From: Sideroxydans sp.
GTDB lineage: Bacteria > Pseudomonadota > Gammaproteobacteria > Burkholderiales > Gallionellaceae
NCBI GenBank assembly: GCA_024636935.1
Contig: JAGXGC010000026.1
Span: 1-64,000 of the forward strand
Direction of reading: 5' to 3'
DNA: 64,000 nt
The notes beneath the pieces were generated by a model. That model did not search any database and was not told the origin of the DNA. It saw only the letters and a program-made list of their open reading frames with translations. A program made the position numbers and the translations under genes. How positions within the stretch are numbered: the first letter of the stretch is position 1; every line of letters starts with the position of its first letter. Shown here piece after piece: positions 1 to 8,730 of the stretch.

Positions 1-84
1 ATGACCAGTCTTGCGACTTCCATGCCCCTTTGAAAGATGGTGCTTAACAACTTCTAACTTGAACTCCGTTGAATACTTGGCCAT
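1..84 (-). CDS. IS3-family transposase OrfA, N-terminal 28 codons (partial)
   Basis: The ATG is at 84-82 on the minus strand and the frame stays open to base 1. The protein begins MAKYSTEFKLEVVKHH, the usual start of IS150-group OrfA proteins, where this segment opens the helix-turn-helix that binds the element's ends. OrfA and OrfB are normally joined by programmed frameshifting to give the DDE transposase; neither the rest of OrfA nor OrfB is in view. Whether the copy is intact cannot be judged. Confidence 0.75.
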   Translation of the reverse strand, partial: MAKYSTEFKLEVVKHHLSKGHGSRKTGH

Positions 85-96
85 AAAAAAATACAC

Positions 97-138
97 CCCA
101 GTTGTTGGACTCTTGTCCAACTTCTGGGGTGCAGTTCA
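97..138 (-). repeat. IS terminal sequence with internal inverted repeat
   Basis: The outer tip reads TGAACTGCACCCC on the minus strand. The arms ACCCCAGttGTTGGAC and GTCCAACttCTGGGGT face each other across a three-base loop, giving a stem of about 16 bp with a central mismatch. This is the element's end and probably also a transcription-blocking hairpin in front of orfA. Confidence 0.6.
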
Positions 139-173
139 ATCGCCGGGCTTTTTGTTGGGAATCTGCTGAACCA

Positions 174-419
174 CTAGAGGGTCGGGTATTTCCCGCTAGG
201 ACTTTCTTGCTTGGCAAGAAATGTGTGGATGCCCTCGACGAAGGCATTCTGTCCTTTGTTGTCTGCCGGATGATGGTTGCATTCGCAGCTGAGTATTTCG
301 CAGTGACGGTACATCTGTTTCAGTTTGCGCTCTGCTTCTTCTTGATCTCTGGCGGAAATCATCAGTCGGGCGATCGGCAGGCCATCGCGAGTCTTTATTG
401 AAAAATAGAATTTATGCAT
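174..419 (-). CDS. Small conserved-type protein of unknown function (81 aa)
   Basis: The frame opens with ATG at 419 and ends with TAG 36 bp before the IS end. The first half (MHKFYFSIKTRDGLPIARLM) is a short beta-like stretch, followed by a charged helix rich in Glu, Lys and Arg and a Cys-containing segment (CEILSCEC). There is no signal peptide or membrane segment. I do not recognise the family. The last 30 residues look less ordered, so the IS insertion nearby may have changed the downstream context, but the stop lies outside the element. Call is moderate: start, length and helix pattern look like a real gene. Confidence 0.5.
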   Translation of the reverse strand: MHKFYFSIKTRDGLPIARLMISARDQEEAERKLKQMYRHCEILSCECNHHPADNKGQNAFVEGIHTFLAKQESPSGKYPTL

Positions 420-628
420 GCACCCCCCAGTTAAATTCTTTAACTAATGCGGCGATCATATTTAATATTTTTCAGCCCTCTAGCTGCTTCTACGATCAGT
501 CGCCCATTAACCTTAACATAAATATGTCATTGTATATGCCTAATTAAACAAGATGATGCATACAAAGCATCAGGGGGATGCATCGGTTTCGAATATCGCG
601 GTGCAAGCTATGCGCTCACCTACCCGCC
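420..628. other. AT-rich intergenic region with GATGCAT motifs
   Basis: About 209 bp between two minus-strand genes. The left part is AT-rich and probably holds the promoter of the 81-aa gene. Near 551-585 are GATGCAT, GCATC and GATGCATC repeats; GATGC-N7-GCATC can form a small hairpin. No reading frame of note and no clear terminator are seen. Confidence 0.3.
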
Positions 629-1027
629 TCATGACTGCCCTTGCGGCCCATAGAACTTGGCCGACTTGCGCGATCCTGCTTTGCGCTTCTGCGTGATCAC
701 ACCCTTGATGATCTCTAGTCCTGAGATGGCGGTGTCGGGATATGCGGGATTGAGCGCGTGCAGTTGCCAGCCGTCTTTTGCATCGCGCTTGAGCTGGCGG
801 AAGATGAAGTCTTCGGGTGCTACTTCGGCGATCACGTATGCGCCTTCCATCGGCTGCATACCCATCTCGATGACGATGATCTCACCGTCGTTGAATTCCG
901 GTTCCATGCTGACGCCAAGCACCATGAGTGCGACGATGGCTTTGTCGTCACAGTTGCTGCCGCCCTGCTCGTCTTCCGGAGCATCGGCGGAGACGACGGG
1001 GATGTTGATAGGCTTGCCGGTTTGCAT
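629..1027 (-). CDS. S24/LexA-like peptidase-fold protein with Arg in place of the catalytic Lys
   Basis: A 132-residue protein starting at the ATG at 1027 (MQTGKPINIP). A longer open frame reaches 1210, but its added N-terminus is atypical and overlaps the start of the next gene. Residues 35-54 carry the S24 core GVSMEPEFNDGEIIVIE with the nucleophile Ser40. Residues 64-99 match the beta-strand region ending in NPAYPD. In LexA and UmuD the general base is a Lys in a VKRL-type motif; here the aligned segment is FRQL with Arg77, so self-cleavage is doubtful. There is no DNA-binding helix-turn-helix in the chosen frame, unlike LexA or phage repressors. It may be a stand-alone S24 fold protein acting as a sensor or partner. 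Family clear, role unknown. Confidence 0.7.
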   Translation of the reverse strand: MQTGKPINIPVVSADAPEDEQGGSNCDDKAIVALMVLGVSMEPEFNDGEIIVIEMGMQPMEGAYVIAEVAPEDFIFRQLKRDAKDGWQLHALNPAYPDTAISGLEIIKGVITQKRKAGSRKSAKFYGPQGQS

Positions 1028-1196
1028 GGTTGGGCTTTCTGGTTGATGAGGCTGGATGATAGCGCCAAAGTATTTTGACCAATATTGCCCGATAGAGGGG
1101 GGGCCTCCCACCTTCGTTTGCAGCCATGGAGCAACATGGCTTGAGTTAAAATCCGCACCGCCCTGCCCCCCCAACAACTCATAGCCTATTCCCCAG

Positions 1197-2231
1197 ATGC
1201 GCATCTCCACTCTCCGTCAACGCCTGCGTGACCTGGGCTGCAAGCCCTGTCACGAAGACCGCCTGTTGCGCGGTTGGAGCCAGTTGAGTTCGTATGACCG
1301 CAAAGGCAGTCCTGCCGCGACCTTCTTCCCGCAAGCCTTGCGCGATAACTTGTCTGCCATCGAAGCTGAGTTGAACGGGCTGGCGCGCCTGCATGGCGAG
1401 TATCCCGCTGATGAGGAAGTGGCTCGCTTGCTGGTTGAACTGGCCGATGGACAGATGGTGGAGAGTGTGTTGCTGCCGCGTGGCGGTTTGTGCATCTCGA
1501 CGCAGGTGGGTTGTGCGGTGGGGTGTGTGTTCTGCATGAGCGGACGAGCCGGACTGATACGTCAGTTGGAGAGTGCAGAGATCGTGGCGCAGGTGGTGCT
1601 GGCGCGTAGACGCCGTGCGGTGAGCAAGGTGGTGTTCATGGGTATGGGTGAACCGGCACACAATCTGGACAACGTGCTGGAGGCGATCGATGTGCTGGGC
1701 ATGCAGGGCAACATCGCGCACAAGAATCTGGTGCTTTCTACGGTGGGGGATGTGCGGGTGTTTGAACGACTGCCGCTGGAAAGCGTGAAGCCCGCACTGG
1801 CACTCTCGCTGCATTCCACCGATGACGTTCTGCGTGCCGAACTGCTGCCACAGGCACCGCAGATACCCGTGGCCGAACTGGTGGAACGCTGCGAGACCTA
1901 TGCGCGCGCCACTGCTTATCCGACGCAATACCAGTGGACCTTGATCGAGGGTGTGAACGACAGCGATGCCGAAATGGAGCGCATCGCTGAACTACTCACC
2001 GGTAAGTACGCGATCATGAATTTCATCCCTTTCAACGCTGTGGATGGTCTGCCCTATCGCCGCCCAAGCTCCGAACACATGGCGCGCATCGTCGGCACAC
2101 TCAAACAGCGCGGCATCATCACCCAGTTGCGTGATTCGGCAGGTCAGGAAGTGGAAGGTGCTTGCGGACAGCTGCGTGCACGGAATGCCGATGCAAAGCA
2201 AAGCGTCGTGCGATTGGAAAAGCGGGGATAG
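1197..2231 (+). CDS. RlmN-like radical SAM 23S rRNA/tRNA (adenine-C2) methyltransferase
   Basis: 344 residues. The radical SAM cluster motif CxxxCxxC appears as CAVGCVFC after LCISTQVG, and the family signatures FMGMGEPAHNLDNV and a C-terminal CGQL (the methyl-carrying Cys in RlmN) are present. These enzymes methylate C2 of adenine in 23S rRNA A2503 and in some tRNAs, using two S-adenosylmethionine molecules and a [4Fe-4S] cluster. The N-terminal region is shorter and different from canonical RlmN, and the gene is not beside ndk or ispG, the usual neighbours of the main rlmN. I read it as the shorter RlmN-like paralogue; the target base is inferred. It is divergent from the S24 gene with a 169-bp gap. 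Confidence 0.8.
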   Translation: MRISTLRQRLRDLGCKPCHEDRLLRGWSQLSSYDRKGSPAATFFPQALRDNLSAIEAELNGLARLHGEYPADEEVARLLVELADGQMVESVLLPRGGLCISTQVGCAVGCVFCMSGRAGLIRQLESAEIVAQVVLARRRRAVSKVVFMGMGEPAHNLDNVLEAIDVLGMQGNIAHKNLVLSTVGDVRVFERLPLESVKPALALSLHSTDDVLRAELLPQAPQIPVAELVERCETYARATAYPTQYQWTLIEGVNDSDAEMERIAELLTGKYAIMNFIPFNAVDGLPYRRPSSEHMARIVGTLKQRGIITQLRDSAGQEVEGACGQLRARNADAKQSVVRLEKRG

Positions 2232-2250
2232 TGGCTGTTACAAGATCCGT

Positions 2251-2281
2251 GATCGGTGACCCGATCCGGTTCGGATCATTT
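2251..2281. terminator. Possible terminator between convergent genes
   Basis: Two overlapping hairpins: GATCGG-TGAC-CCGATC (2251-2266) and GATCC-GGTTC-GGATC (2263-2277), followed by ATTTTG on the plus strand. It lies between the 3' ends of the RlmN-like gene and the CZB gene, and overlaps the latter's stop. The T-run is short, so the call is tentative. Confidence 0.35.
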
Positions 2282-2851
2282 TGTAGTGAGCACGGTGTTC
2301 AATACGTTCAAAGTCCTTATGACATCATGGAAGGCCATCCTGAATTCCCCGTCCATGACCTTTTTCGCGGCAACAAGATCGTTATCCTGAATCTTCTTCA
2401 CAACGAAACCTGCCGCCGTATGGAGGCGGGAGTGCTGTTCGCTTAACTTTTCGATACCTTTATTGTTTGCCCCGAAATAGGCTTGTGCCGGGCCGTTGAG
2501 CCATTTTCCTAATCCGCATTGGTCGTCACGCATGATCTTGTCTAGCTTGAACTCGCCTGTCGATTTACCATCCAGATAATTCTGCAGGCCGACTTTCCAA
2601 GCGACGTGCGCCTCGATCTCGTCCATGACGTTGATCTCGTTCTTGATCACTTCTTTCTGGTCTTCTGTCAGACCGAAGAGTTTTATCAGCGCATCTTTCA
2701 ATAGCTTGACCGAGATAAGTATCACCAGACCCGATAGCGCGCTGGATATCAGCAATTGATCGGCATTGAGTTTGCCAAACAGAATCAGCACCAGCTCAAT
2801 GCCGATACCGATGACGATGACTAGATTAATAATTAAAGAAATATTCTTCAC
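2276..2851 (-). CDS. Membrane protein with C-terminal CZB (chemoreceptor zinc-binding) domain
   Basis: 191 residues. Two hydrophobic helices occupy about residues 6-26 and 32-51, joined by a short loop, so the rest faces the cytoplasm. Residues 78-150 match the CZB domain: His82 in AHVAWK, Cys112 in QCGLGKWL, and His140 and His144 in HSRLHTAA form the 3-His/1-Cys zinc site. CZB domains are usually C-terminal to methyl-accepting chemotaxis proteins or diguanylate cyclases such as DgcZ, where zinc switches activity. Here the domain stands alone on a membrane hairpin with no output module, so it may act on a partner protein. Start is ATG at 2851. Confidence 0.8.
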   Translation of the reverse strand: MKNISLIINLVIVIGIGIELVLILFGKLNADQLLISSALSGLVILISVKLLKDALIKLFGLTEDQKEVIKNEINVMDEIEAHVAWKVGLQNYLDGKSTGEFKLDKIMRDDQCGLGKWLNGPAQAYFGANNKGIEKLSEQHSRLHTAAGFVVKKIQDNDLVAAKKVMDGEFRMAFHDVIRTLNVLNTVLTTK

Positions 2852-3101
2852 TGTTGACCATTCTGATTGGTGATTTGATGCTGATAAAAAGTGCCAGATT
2901 CACACGTGCCTCAACAGACCTGTGAGACTAGATTGTATTCGCCTCCCTCTGCTTTAGCCATGCCCTTTCTAGGCAACGCCGGATGCAATGAACAAGAAAG
3001 CGCGCGTAGAATAGTCTTATCGGAACCGGGGCACTCGCTGCATAAGGTTGGCCTAGGTCACACACTCGGATAGCCGTGTCTCTTTTGAGGAGCGCCGCGA
3101 C

Positions 3102-5591
3102 ATGGATCACGCTGCTTTGCCCACCCCTGAACTTGTTGCAGTCGTTGTCGGACTGCTGTTGTTCGCCGCGCTAACCAAAGGTATGGCTGACAGGTTCCGC
3201 CTGCCCTTCACTGTGACATTGGTGCTAGTGGGTATCGCTCTGAAGGAACTGGGCGAAGTCGGCCCTGCCATCTTTCATCTATTCGCTAACGTCAGCGTCG
3301 AACCTGAAGTGATCCTGTTCGTGTTGTTGCCGACTTTGATATTCGAGTCAGCCTACAACATGGACTCCCGTTTGTTGTGGCGCAATCTGGCCCCGGTATT
3401 GACGCTGGCCGGGCCGGGCCTGATCGTATCCACCGGCATCATCGGGCTGATCGTTTGGGCAGCCACACCGTTCGATCTGGCTGCTTCTTTGTTGCTGGGC
3501 GCGATCCTCAGTGCGACCGACCCGGTGGCAGTGATCTCTTTGTTCAAACAGATGGGCGCACCCAAGCGGCTGGCGATATTGGTTGAAGGTGAGAGTCTGT
3601 TCAACGATGCCACTGCACTGGTGGCAGCCAAGATTTTGATCGGCGTGGTGTTGGCCGGTTTCTTCACTTGGGATGCGGCGATGTCCGGGGTAGGAGAATT
3701 CTTCAAGGTGTTCTTTGGCGGCATCATCGTCGGCTGGTTGCTGGCACTGGCCACCGGCTGGATGCTGGGCCGCATCTACACCGAACCGCATGTCGAGATA
3801 TCACTCACCACGATTCTGGCTTACCTCTCCTTCTTTATCGCAGAACACATGCTGCATGTCAGCGGGGTGATGGCGGTGGTCAGCGCGGGCAGCGTGATGG
3901 GCGGCTGGGGACGCACCAAGATTTCGCCGACGGTGGCGAATTACATGAACGATTTCTGGGAGTACATGGCCTTCGTCGCCAATGTGCTGATCTTCTTACT
4001 GGTCGGTCTTTCGGTCGACTTGCCTGCGTTGTGGCATTCGCTGCCTTGGTTGCCTTGGGTGGTGTTGGCGATGTTGGTGTCGCGCGCGGTACTGGTATAT
4101 GGCATGACACCGTTGGTAGGTCGCCTGCCCGGTTCGCAGCCTTTGGGACGTCCTTACCAGACGGTGATGTTCTGGGGCGGTTTGCGCGGTGCCATCGCGC
4201 TGGCCATCGTGTTGAGTCTGCCCGAGTTCGAGCATTCCGAACTGTTCATGCCACTGACCACGGGGGCGGCGTTATTCACCTTGTTGGTGCAGGGGCTGAC
4301 CATCGAGAAGCTGATGCGTTATTTACGACTCGACCGGCCGCCGCTGTCAGACCGGCTGGCACTATTGGAACGCGATCTGGCTGCGCAAAGCAAAACGCTG
4401 GAGCGAATTCCCGATCTGCTGCGCGGTGGGTTGTTTGCTCACCCCATCGCTGCGCATCTGGAGCGCAGATGCAAACGCAATGCCGAGCGCATTCGCGAGG
4501 AGATCGCGGGTTTGCGTAAAAAAGAGATGGGACATCAGGAAGAGTTGATGTTGCTCTACCTGCGCGCGTTCTCTGAAGAACAGGCCGATTACCAACGCAT
4601 GTATCACAATGGTCATATCAGTGAAGGTGCATACCGCGAGCTGGTCGCTGTGCTGGCATTGCAGATCGATTCAATTCGCTATGCGGGTGAACTGGTACAT
4701 GTGCGCACCCATCACTTTCACCGCCTGCTGGAGAACCGCTTCTACAAGCTGCTGGACATACTAGGCTGGGATTGGCTGGCAAAGTTCGGGGAACGCATGC
4801 GCACGCGGCGCATCGTGCGCAACTATGAAGAGGTGCTGGCACACTATCAGGCTAACGGTTGGATACTCGGCAGTTTGAATCGATTGGCAGCGGCAGAGAA
4901 CATCCCGGCCGATGTCGTTGAAGAGGTGCGTGGCCGCTACAGCAACTGGCATCGACTGGCACGCGAACAGCTTGATTTGATCAGCGCGCAATTCCCAGAA
5001 TTCGTCACCGTGATGCAGCAGCGATTGAGCCAGCGCATTGCCCTGCTGGCCGAGCGCGAAGCCACCGCCACGCAGATCGAGCACGGCCTGCTTCCCGCCG
5101 GCATAGGAGAAACTCAGATCGAGGAGTTGTCGCGCCAATTGGATGCATTGCGCACCCCGCAGCATGTGTATCTGAATGTCAGCCCGGATGAACTGCTGCG
5201 CAAGGTCCCATTCTTCCGCGAACTGACGCACGCAGATTTTGCCGAGATCACGCCTTCGCTCAAACAGCGCAGCGTTGAAAGCAACGACAATATCGTCACT
5301 CAGGGTGATCAGGGAGATTCCCTCTACTTGATCGCACGCGGCGTGGTGCGTGTGCTACGCAAAGAAGAGGACGGGGAGGACAAAGAAGAGCATGCGATCA
5401 GCACGTTGATCGCGGGCGACTTCTTTGGCGAACAGGCACTGTTGCACGATGAGCCGCGCAACGCCACCTGCCGCGCCGTCACGCCTTGCACCTTGTATCA
5501 ATTGAGTCGCAAAGATTTCGAACAGCTACGGAGCACCTGGCCCACGATAGACGCGGCGATGAAGGAAACGGATAAGGCTAGACAGGGATAA
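3102..5591 (+). CDS. Na+/H+ antiporter (CPA1/NhaP type) with C-terminal cyclic-nucleotide-binding domain
   Basis: 829 residues, ATG preceded by GAGG. Residues 10-410 hold about a dozen membrane segments with the CPA family hallmarks FNDATA in the fifth-sixth helix region and ATDPVA upstream, which carry the ion-binding Asp residues. Residues 410-690 form a long cytoplasmic, largely helical region. From about 705 a cNMP-binding fold appears (VPFFRELTHADF, then GDQGDSLYLIARG and FFGEQALLHDEPRNATCRA). The protein should exchange cytoplasmic cations for protons at the inner membrane. The phosphate-binding cassette has GEQALL and PRNAT where classic cAMP receptors have GELAL and RxAT, so nucleotide binding is plausible but not assured. 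Convergent with the small membrane gene at 5627. Confidence 0.85.
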   Translation: MDHAALPTPELVAVVVGLLLFAALTKGMADRFRLPFTVTLVLVGIALKELGEVGPAIFHLFANVSVEPEVILFVLLPTLIFESAYNMDSRLLWRNLAPVLTLAGPGLIVSTGIIGLIVWAATPFDLAASLLLGAILSATDPVAVISLFKQMGAPKRLAILVEGESLFNDATALVAAKILIGVVLAGFFTWDAAMSGVGEFFKVFFGGIIVGWLLALATGWMLGRIYTEPHVEISLTTILAYLSFFIAEHMLHVSGVMAVVSAGSVMGGWGRTKISPTVANYMNDFWEYMAFVANVLIFLLVGLSVDLPALWHSLPWLPWVVLAMLVSRAVLVYGMTPLVGRLPGSQPLGRPYQTVMFWGGLRGAIALAIVLSLPEFEHSELFMPLTTGAALFTLLVQGLTIEKLMRYLRLDRPPLSDRLALLERDLAAQSKTLERIPDLLRGGLFAHPIAAHLERRCKRNAERIREEIAGLRKKEMGHQEELMLLYLRAFSEEQADYQRMYHNGHISEGAYRELVAVLALQIDSIRYAGELVHVRTHHFHRLLENRFYKLLDILGWDWLAKFGERMRTRRIVRNYEEVLAHYQANGWILGSLNRLAAAENIPADVVEEVRGRYSNWHRLAREQLDLISAQFPEFVTVMQQRLSQRIALLAEREATATQIEHGLLPAGIGETQIEELSRQLDALRTPQHVYLNVSPDELLRKVPFFRELTHADFAEITPSLKQRSVESNDNIVTQGDQGDSLYLIARGVVRVLRKEEDGEDKEEHAISTLIAGDFFGEQALLHDEPRNATCRAVTPCTLYQLSRKDFEQLRSTWPTIDAAMKETDKARQG

Positions 5592-5606
5592 TTGCTAACG
5601 GCATCT

Positions 5607-5620
5607 TCATGCCATCAACC
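5607..5620. other. Short hairpin between convergent 3' ends
   Basis: GGCAT-CTTC-ATGCC sits in the 35-bp gap between the antiporter stop and the stop of the minus-strand gene. It has no T-run, so it may only be a weak 3' barrier. Confidence 0.25.
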
Positions 5621-5626
5621 ACAGCT

Positions 5627-5935
5627 TCACTTCTCGTCTTTAGGATCGACGACTCGAATCACTTCACCTTCGTACACTTCGTCGTTGCTGGCGCTTTGCT
5701 CGCGCATCACAGGCTGGTTCTGTGCCGCGAATTCACGCATCTGCTTGCGTACCTCACGCGTCTTCCACCATAGATAGCCCCATGCGATCAGGCCGACCAC
5801 GATGATGACAGCGAAGAACACGGCAGAGAACATCAATGCAACGATGGCGACCGCGATGGTGACGATCACCCCAACAACCCTGCCCAATATGCTGGGTGGG
5901 GTTTTGGGAGGCGGTATTTCGAATCTCACTTGCAT
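5627..5935 (-). CDS. Small membrane protein of unknown function (102 aa)
   Basis: A proline-rich start (FEIPPPKTPP) is followed by one long or two closely packed hydrophobic helices at about residues 17-55, ending WGYLWWKTREV. The remaining 45 residues are charged and probably cytoplasmic. AGGAAC stands before the ATG. It lies 32 bp downstream of clpB in the same direction and could be read from the clpB promoter. I do not recognise a named family; the layout resembles small envelope proteins linked to stress genes, but no function can be assigned. Confidence 0.65.
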   Translation of the reverse strand: MQVRFEIPPPKTPPSILGRVVGVIVTIAVAIVALMFSAVFFAVIIVVGLIAWGYLWWKTREVRKQMREFAAQNQPVMREQSASNDEVYEGEVIRVVDPKDEK

Positions 5936-5967
5936 GGGCGTTCCTATGTTGTGTGGATGAATTCAGC

Positions 5968-8550
5968 TTACTTGCTGAATTGCATGATGCCGCTCTGGCA
6001 ATCCACCTTGATGGTGTCCTTCGCGGCGAACTTTCCTTCGAGTATCGCCTTGGCCAACGGGTTCTCCAACTGCGCCTGGATCGCACGCTTCAATGGACGT
6101 GCACCATACACCGGATCGAAACCTGCGTTAGCGATCTCGGACAGTGCGGCTTCGCTGACCTCCAGTTTCATCTCCATCGCGGCAAGACGATTTTCCAGAT
6201 ACTGCAACTGGAAGCGTGCGATGGACTTGATGTTCTTCTCGTCCAGCGAATGGAACACCACGACTTCGTCGATACGGTTGATGAACTCGGGACGGAAATA
6301 GGTCTTCACCTCCGCCATCACGGCCAGCTTCACCACCTGATAATCGTCGCCTTGCATCTGTTGGATCATCTGGCTACCAAGGTTGGAAGTCATCACGATG
6401 ACGGTGTTCTTGAAGTCCACGGTGCGGCCTTGACCGTCGGTCATGCGTCCATCATCCAACGCTTGCAGCAACACGTTGAACACGTCCGGGTGTGCCTTCT
6501 CTACTTCGTCGAGCAGGATCACGCTGTACGGTTTGCGACGCACGGCTTCGGTGAGGCCGCCGCCTTCTTCATAGCCGACATAGCCCGGTGGCGCACCGAT
6601 CAGACGCGCGACGGAATGCTTCTCCATGTATTCGCTCATGTCGATGCGGATGAGATGGTCTTCCGAGTCGAACATGAAACCGGCCAGCGCTTTGCACAGT
6701 TCGGTTTTGCCCACGCCCGTGGGGCCGAGGAATAGGAAGGAACCATAGGGGCGATTCGGATCGGACAGGCCGGAACGTGAACGGCGGATGGCGTCAGACA
6801 CGAGGCGCACGGCTTCGTCCTGCCCCACTACACGTTCGTGCAGTTTCTCTTCCATCTTGAGCAGCTTGTCGCGCTCGCCTGTCATCATCTTGTTCACGGG
6901 AATGCCCGTGGCGCGGCTCACTACTTCGGCGATCTCTTCCGCGCCGACCTGCGTGCGCAGCAGGATATTCTTGGTGCCCGTACCTTCGGCTTCGCGTTGC
7001 GCGGCTTCTTTCAGCTTGGCTTCCAGTTGCGGCAGCTTGCCGTATTGCAGCTCGGCCACTTTCTCCAGCTTGCCTTCGCGCTGCAGACGCACGATCTCGG
7101 CGCGCACATGATCGATCTCTTCTTTCGAGCTGGCCGAATCTTGTGCCGCGCCCTTTTCCGATTTCCAGATCTCTTCCAGATCGGCGTATTCACGCTCCAG
7201 CTTCTTGATCTCGTCCTCGATCAGGCCCATGCGTTTGCGCGAGGCTTCATCCTTCTCTTTCTTCACCGCTTCACGCTCGATCTTGAGCTGGATCAATCGG
7301 CGCTCGAGTTTGTCCATAACTTCCGGCTTGGAGTCGATCTCCATCTTCATACGCGAGGCGGCCTCGTCGATCAGATCGATGGCCTTGTCCGGCAGGAAGC
7401 GGTCGGTGATGTAACGATGTGAGAGTTCAGCCGCCGCTACGATGGCCGGGTCGGTGATCTCCACGCCGTGGTGCACCTCATATTTTTCTTTCAGACCGCG
7501 CAGGATGGCGATGGTGGATTCCACGCTGGGTTCATCCACCAACACCTTCTGGAAGCGACGTTCCAGTGCGGCGTCTTTCTCGATGTACTTGCGGTATTCG
7601 TCCAGCGTGGTCGCGCCGACACAATGCAGCTCGCCGCGCGCCAGGGCGGGCTTGAGCATGTTGCCTGCATCCATCGCACCATCTGCCTTACCTGCGCCGA
7701 CCATGGTGTGCAGCTCATCGATGAACACGATGTTGTTGCCTTCATCTTGTGCCAACTCTTTGAGCACCGCTTTCAAACGCTCTTCGAATTCACCGCGATA
7801 CTTGGCACCCGCTACCAGTGCGGCCATATCCAGACTCAAGACTTTTTTTCCTTTGAGTGAATCCGGCACTTCACCGTTGATGATGCGCTGCGCCAAACCT
7901 TCAACGATGGCGGTCTTGCCCACACCGGGTTCGCCGATCAGCACGGGGTTGTTCTTGGTGCGGCGTTGCAGCACTTGAATGGCACGGCGGATCTCGTCGT
8001 CACGACCGATGACGGGATCGAGCTTGCCTTGCCGCGCGCGTTCGGTCAGGTCTACACAGAACTTCTTCAACGATTCGCGCTGGCCTTCCGCTTCCTGCGA
8101 ACCGACTGATTCACCACCTCGCACTGCGGCGATAGCGGTTTCCAATGGCGCACGGGTGACGCCATGTTGTTTGAGCAGGCGTCCTGCCTCACCTTTATCG
8201 TTGGTGAGCGCGAGCAGGAACATCTCGCTGGCGATGAATTGGTCGCCACGCTTCTGTGCTTCTTTGTCGGTGAGGTTGAATAGATTGCCCAGATCACGGC
8301 CGACCTGTACCTCGCCGCCGTGGCCTTCGATCTTAGGCAGGCGGGTCACTGCCTCATTGAGCGCGGTCTTGAGCGCGTTGGTGTTGCATCCGGCGCGGGC
8401 CAGCAGTGAGCCTGCCCCACTATCAGCATCATTAAGTAAAGCCAGCAGCAGATGCTGCGGCTCGATGAATTGGTTGTCGCTGCCGACAGCCAGACTTTGG
8501 GCATCAGACAGGGCTTGTTGCAGCTTGGTGGTGAATTTGTCGAAACGCAT
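5968..8550 (-). CDS. clpB: ClpB disaggregase
   Basis: 860 residues, the usual ClpB length. The N-terminal Clp repeat domain ([18 protein letters not shown]) is followed by AAA module 1 with Walker A GEPGVGKT (about 206), a long coiled-coil middle domain (about 410-525) and AAA module 2 with Walker [10 protein letters not shown] (about 605) and GYVGYEEGG pore loop. The hexamer threads aggregated proteins through its pore with DnaK's help after heat stress. GGAGAG precedes the ATG. A near-consensus sigma-32 promoter lies 37 bp upstream of the start codon. Confidence 0.97.
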   Translation of the reverse strand: MRFDKFTTKLQQALSDAQSLAVGSDNQFIEPQHLLLALLNDADSGAGSLLARAGCNTNALKTALNEAVTRLPKIEGHGGEVQVGRDLGNLFNLTDKEAQKRGDQFIASEMFLLALTNDKGEAGRLLKQHGVTRAPLETAIAAVRGGESVGSQEAEGQRESLKKFCVDLTERARQGKLDPVIGRDDEIRRAIQVLQRRTKNNPVLIGEPGVGKTAIVEGLAQRIINGEVPDSLKGKKVLSLDMAALVAGAKYRGEFEERLKAVLKELAQDEGNNIVFIDELHTMVGAGKADGAMDAGNMLKPALARGELHCVGATTLDEYRKYIEKDAALERRFQKVLVDEPSVESTIAILRGLKEKYEVHHGVEITDPAIVAAAELSHRYITDRFLPDKAIDLIDEAASRMKMEIDSKPEVMDKLERRLIQLKIEREAVKKEKDEASRKRMGLIEDEIKKLEREYADLEEIWKSEKGAAQDSASSKEEIDHVRAEIVRLQREGKLEKVAELQYGKLPQLEAKLKEAAQREAEGTGTKNILLRTQVGAEEIAEVVSRATGIPVNKMMTGERDKLLKMEEKLHERVVGQDEAVRLVSDAIRRSRSGLSDPNRPYGSFLFLGPTGVGKTELCKALAGFMFDSEDHLIRIDMSEYMEKHSVARLIGAPPGYVGYEEGGGLTEAVRRKPYSVILLDEVEKAHPDVFNVLLQALDDGRMTDGQGRTVDFKNTVIVMTSNLGSQMIQQMQGDDYQVVKLAVMAEVKTYFRPEFINRIDEVVVFHSLDEKNIKSIARFQLQYLENRLAAMEMKLEVSEAALSEIANAGFDPVYGARPLKRAIQAQLENPLAKAILEGKFAAKDTIKVDCQSGIMQFSK

Positions 8551-8586
8551 GGTGTTCTCTCCGCAGGAAAGTTCGAATTGAACGAT

Positions 8587-8614
8587 ATATGGGGCGACCA
8601 GCTATAAATTCAAG
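8587..8614 (-). promoter_or_regulatory. Sigma-32 (heat-shock) promoter of clpB
   Basis: On the minus strand the sequence CTTGAA (8614-8609), a 14-base spacer and CCCCATAT (8594-8587) match the RpoH consensus CTTGAA-N(13-15)-CCCCATnT at nearly every position. Its place directly upstream of clpB fits the known heat-shock control of this gene. Confidence 0.85.
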
Positions 8615-8673
8615 GCCACTTCTATAAATCCAAACTTCGTCGCAATACTGCGTTGCTCAGAACCTTGAATTTA
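8605..8673. repeat. 11-bp inverted repeat flanking the clpB promoter -35 region
   Basis: TAAATTCAAGG (8605-8615) and CCTTGAATTTA (8663-8673) are perfect inverted copies. The left arm holds the clpB sigma-32 -35 element. The right arm gives a CTTGAA facing the divergent gene at 8731, but no CCCCAT-type -10 follows at the right distance (only CCCTAACG), so a second heat-shock promoter is possible but weak. Confidence 0.5.
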
Positions 8674-8730
8674 CAAAAGCGCCCTAACGTACCTATTGAC
8701 CGGGCACAGGCCGCGGGGTACGTTCCCATT

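Larger units (their letters stand above)
1..138 (-). mobile_element. IS3-family insertion sequence, left end only (cut by window edge)
   Basis: Read on the minus strand, this stretch starts with a terminal repeat of the type TGAACTGCACCCC (outer end near 138) and leads into the first codons of an OrfA transposase that runs off the window. A near-perfect inverted repeat lies between the end and the orf: ACCCCAG and GTTGGAC on one arm, GTCCAAC and CTGGGGT on the other. It could form a hairpin that shields orfA from outside transcription. The family call rests on the end sequence and the OrfA N-terminus. The other end and target duplication are not visible. Confidence 0.75.

Noticed and set aside
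565-620. A stretch starting with GGGGGATGCATCGGTTTCGA looks like the 5' end of a tmRNA or the T-loop of a tRNA.
   Set aside because: No matching 3' acceptor half, tag-peptide frame or stem partners follow; the S24 gene starts its 3' end right after.
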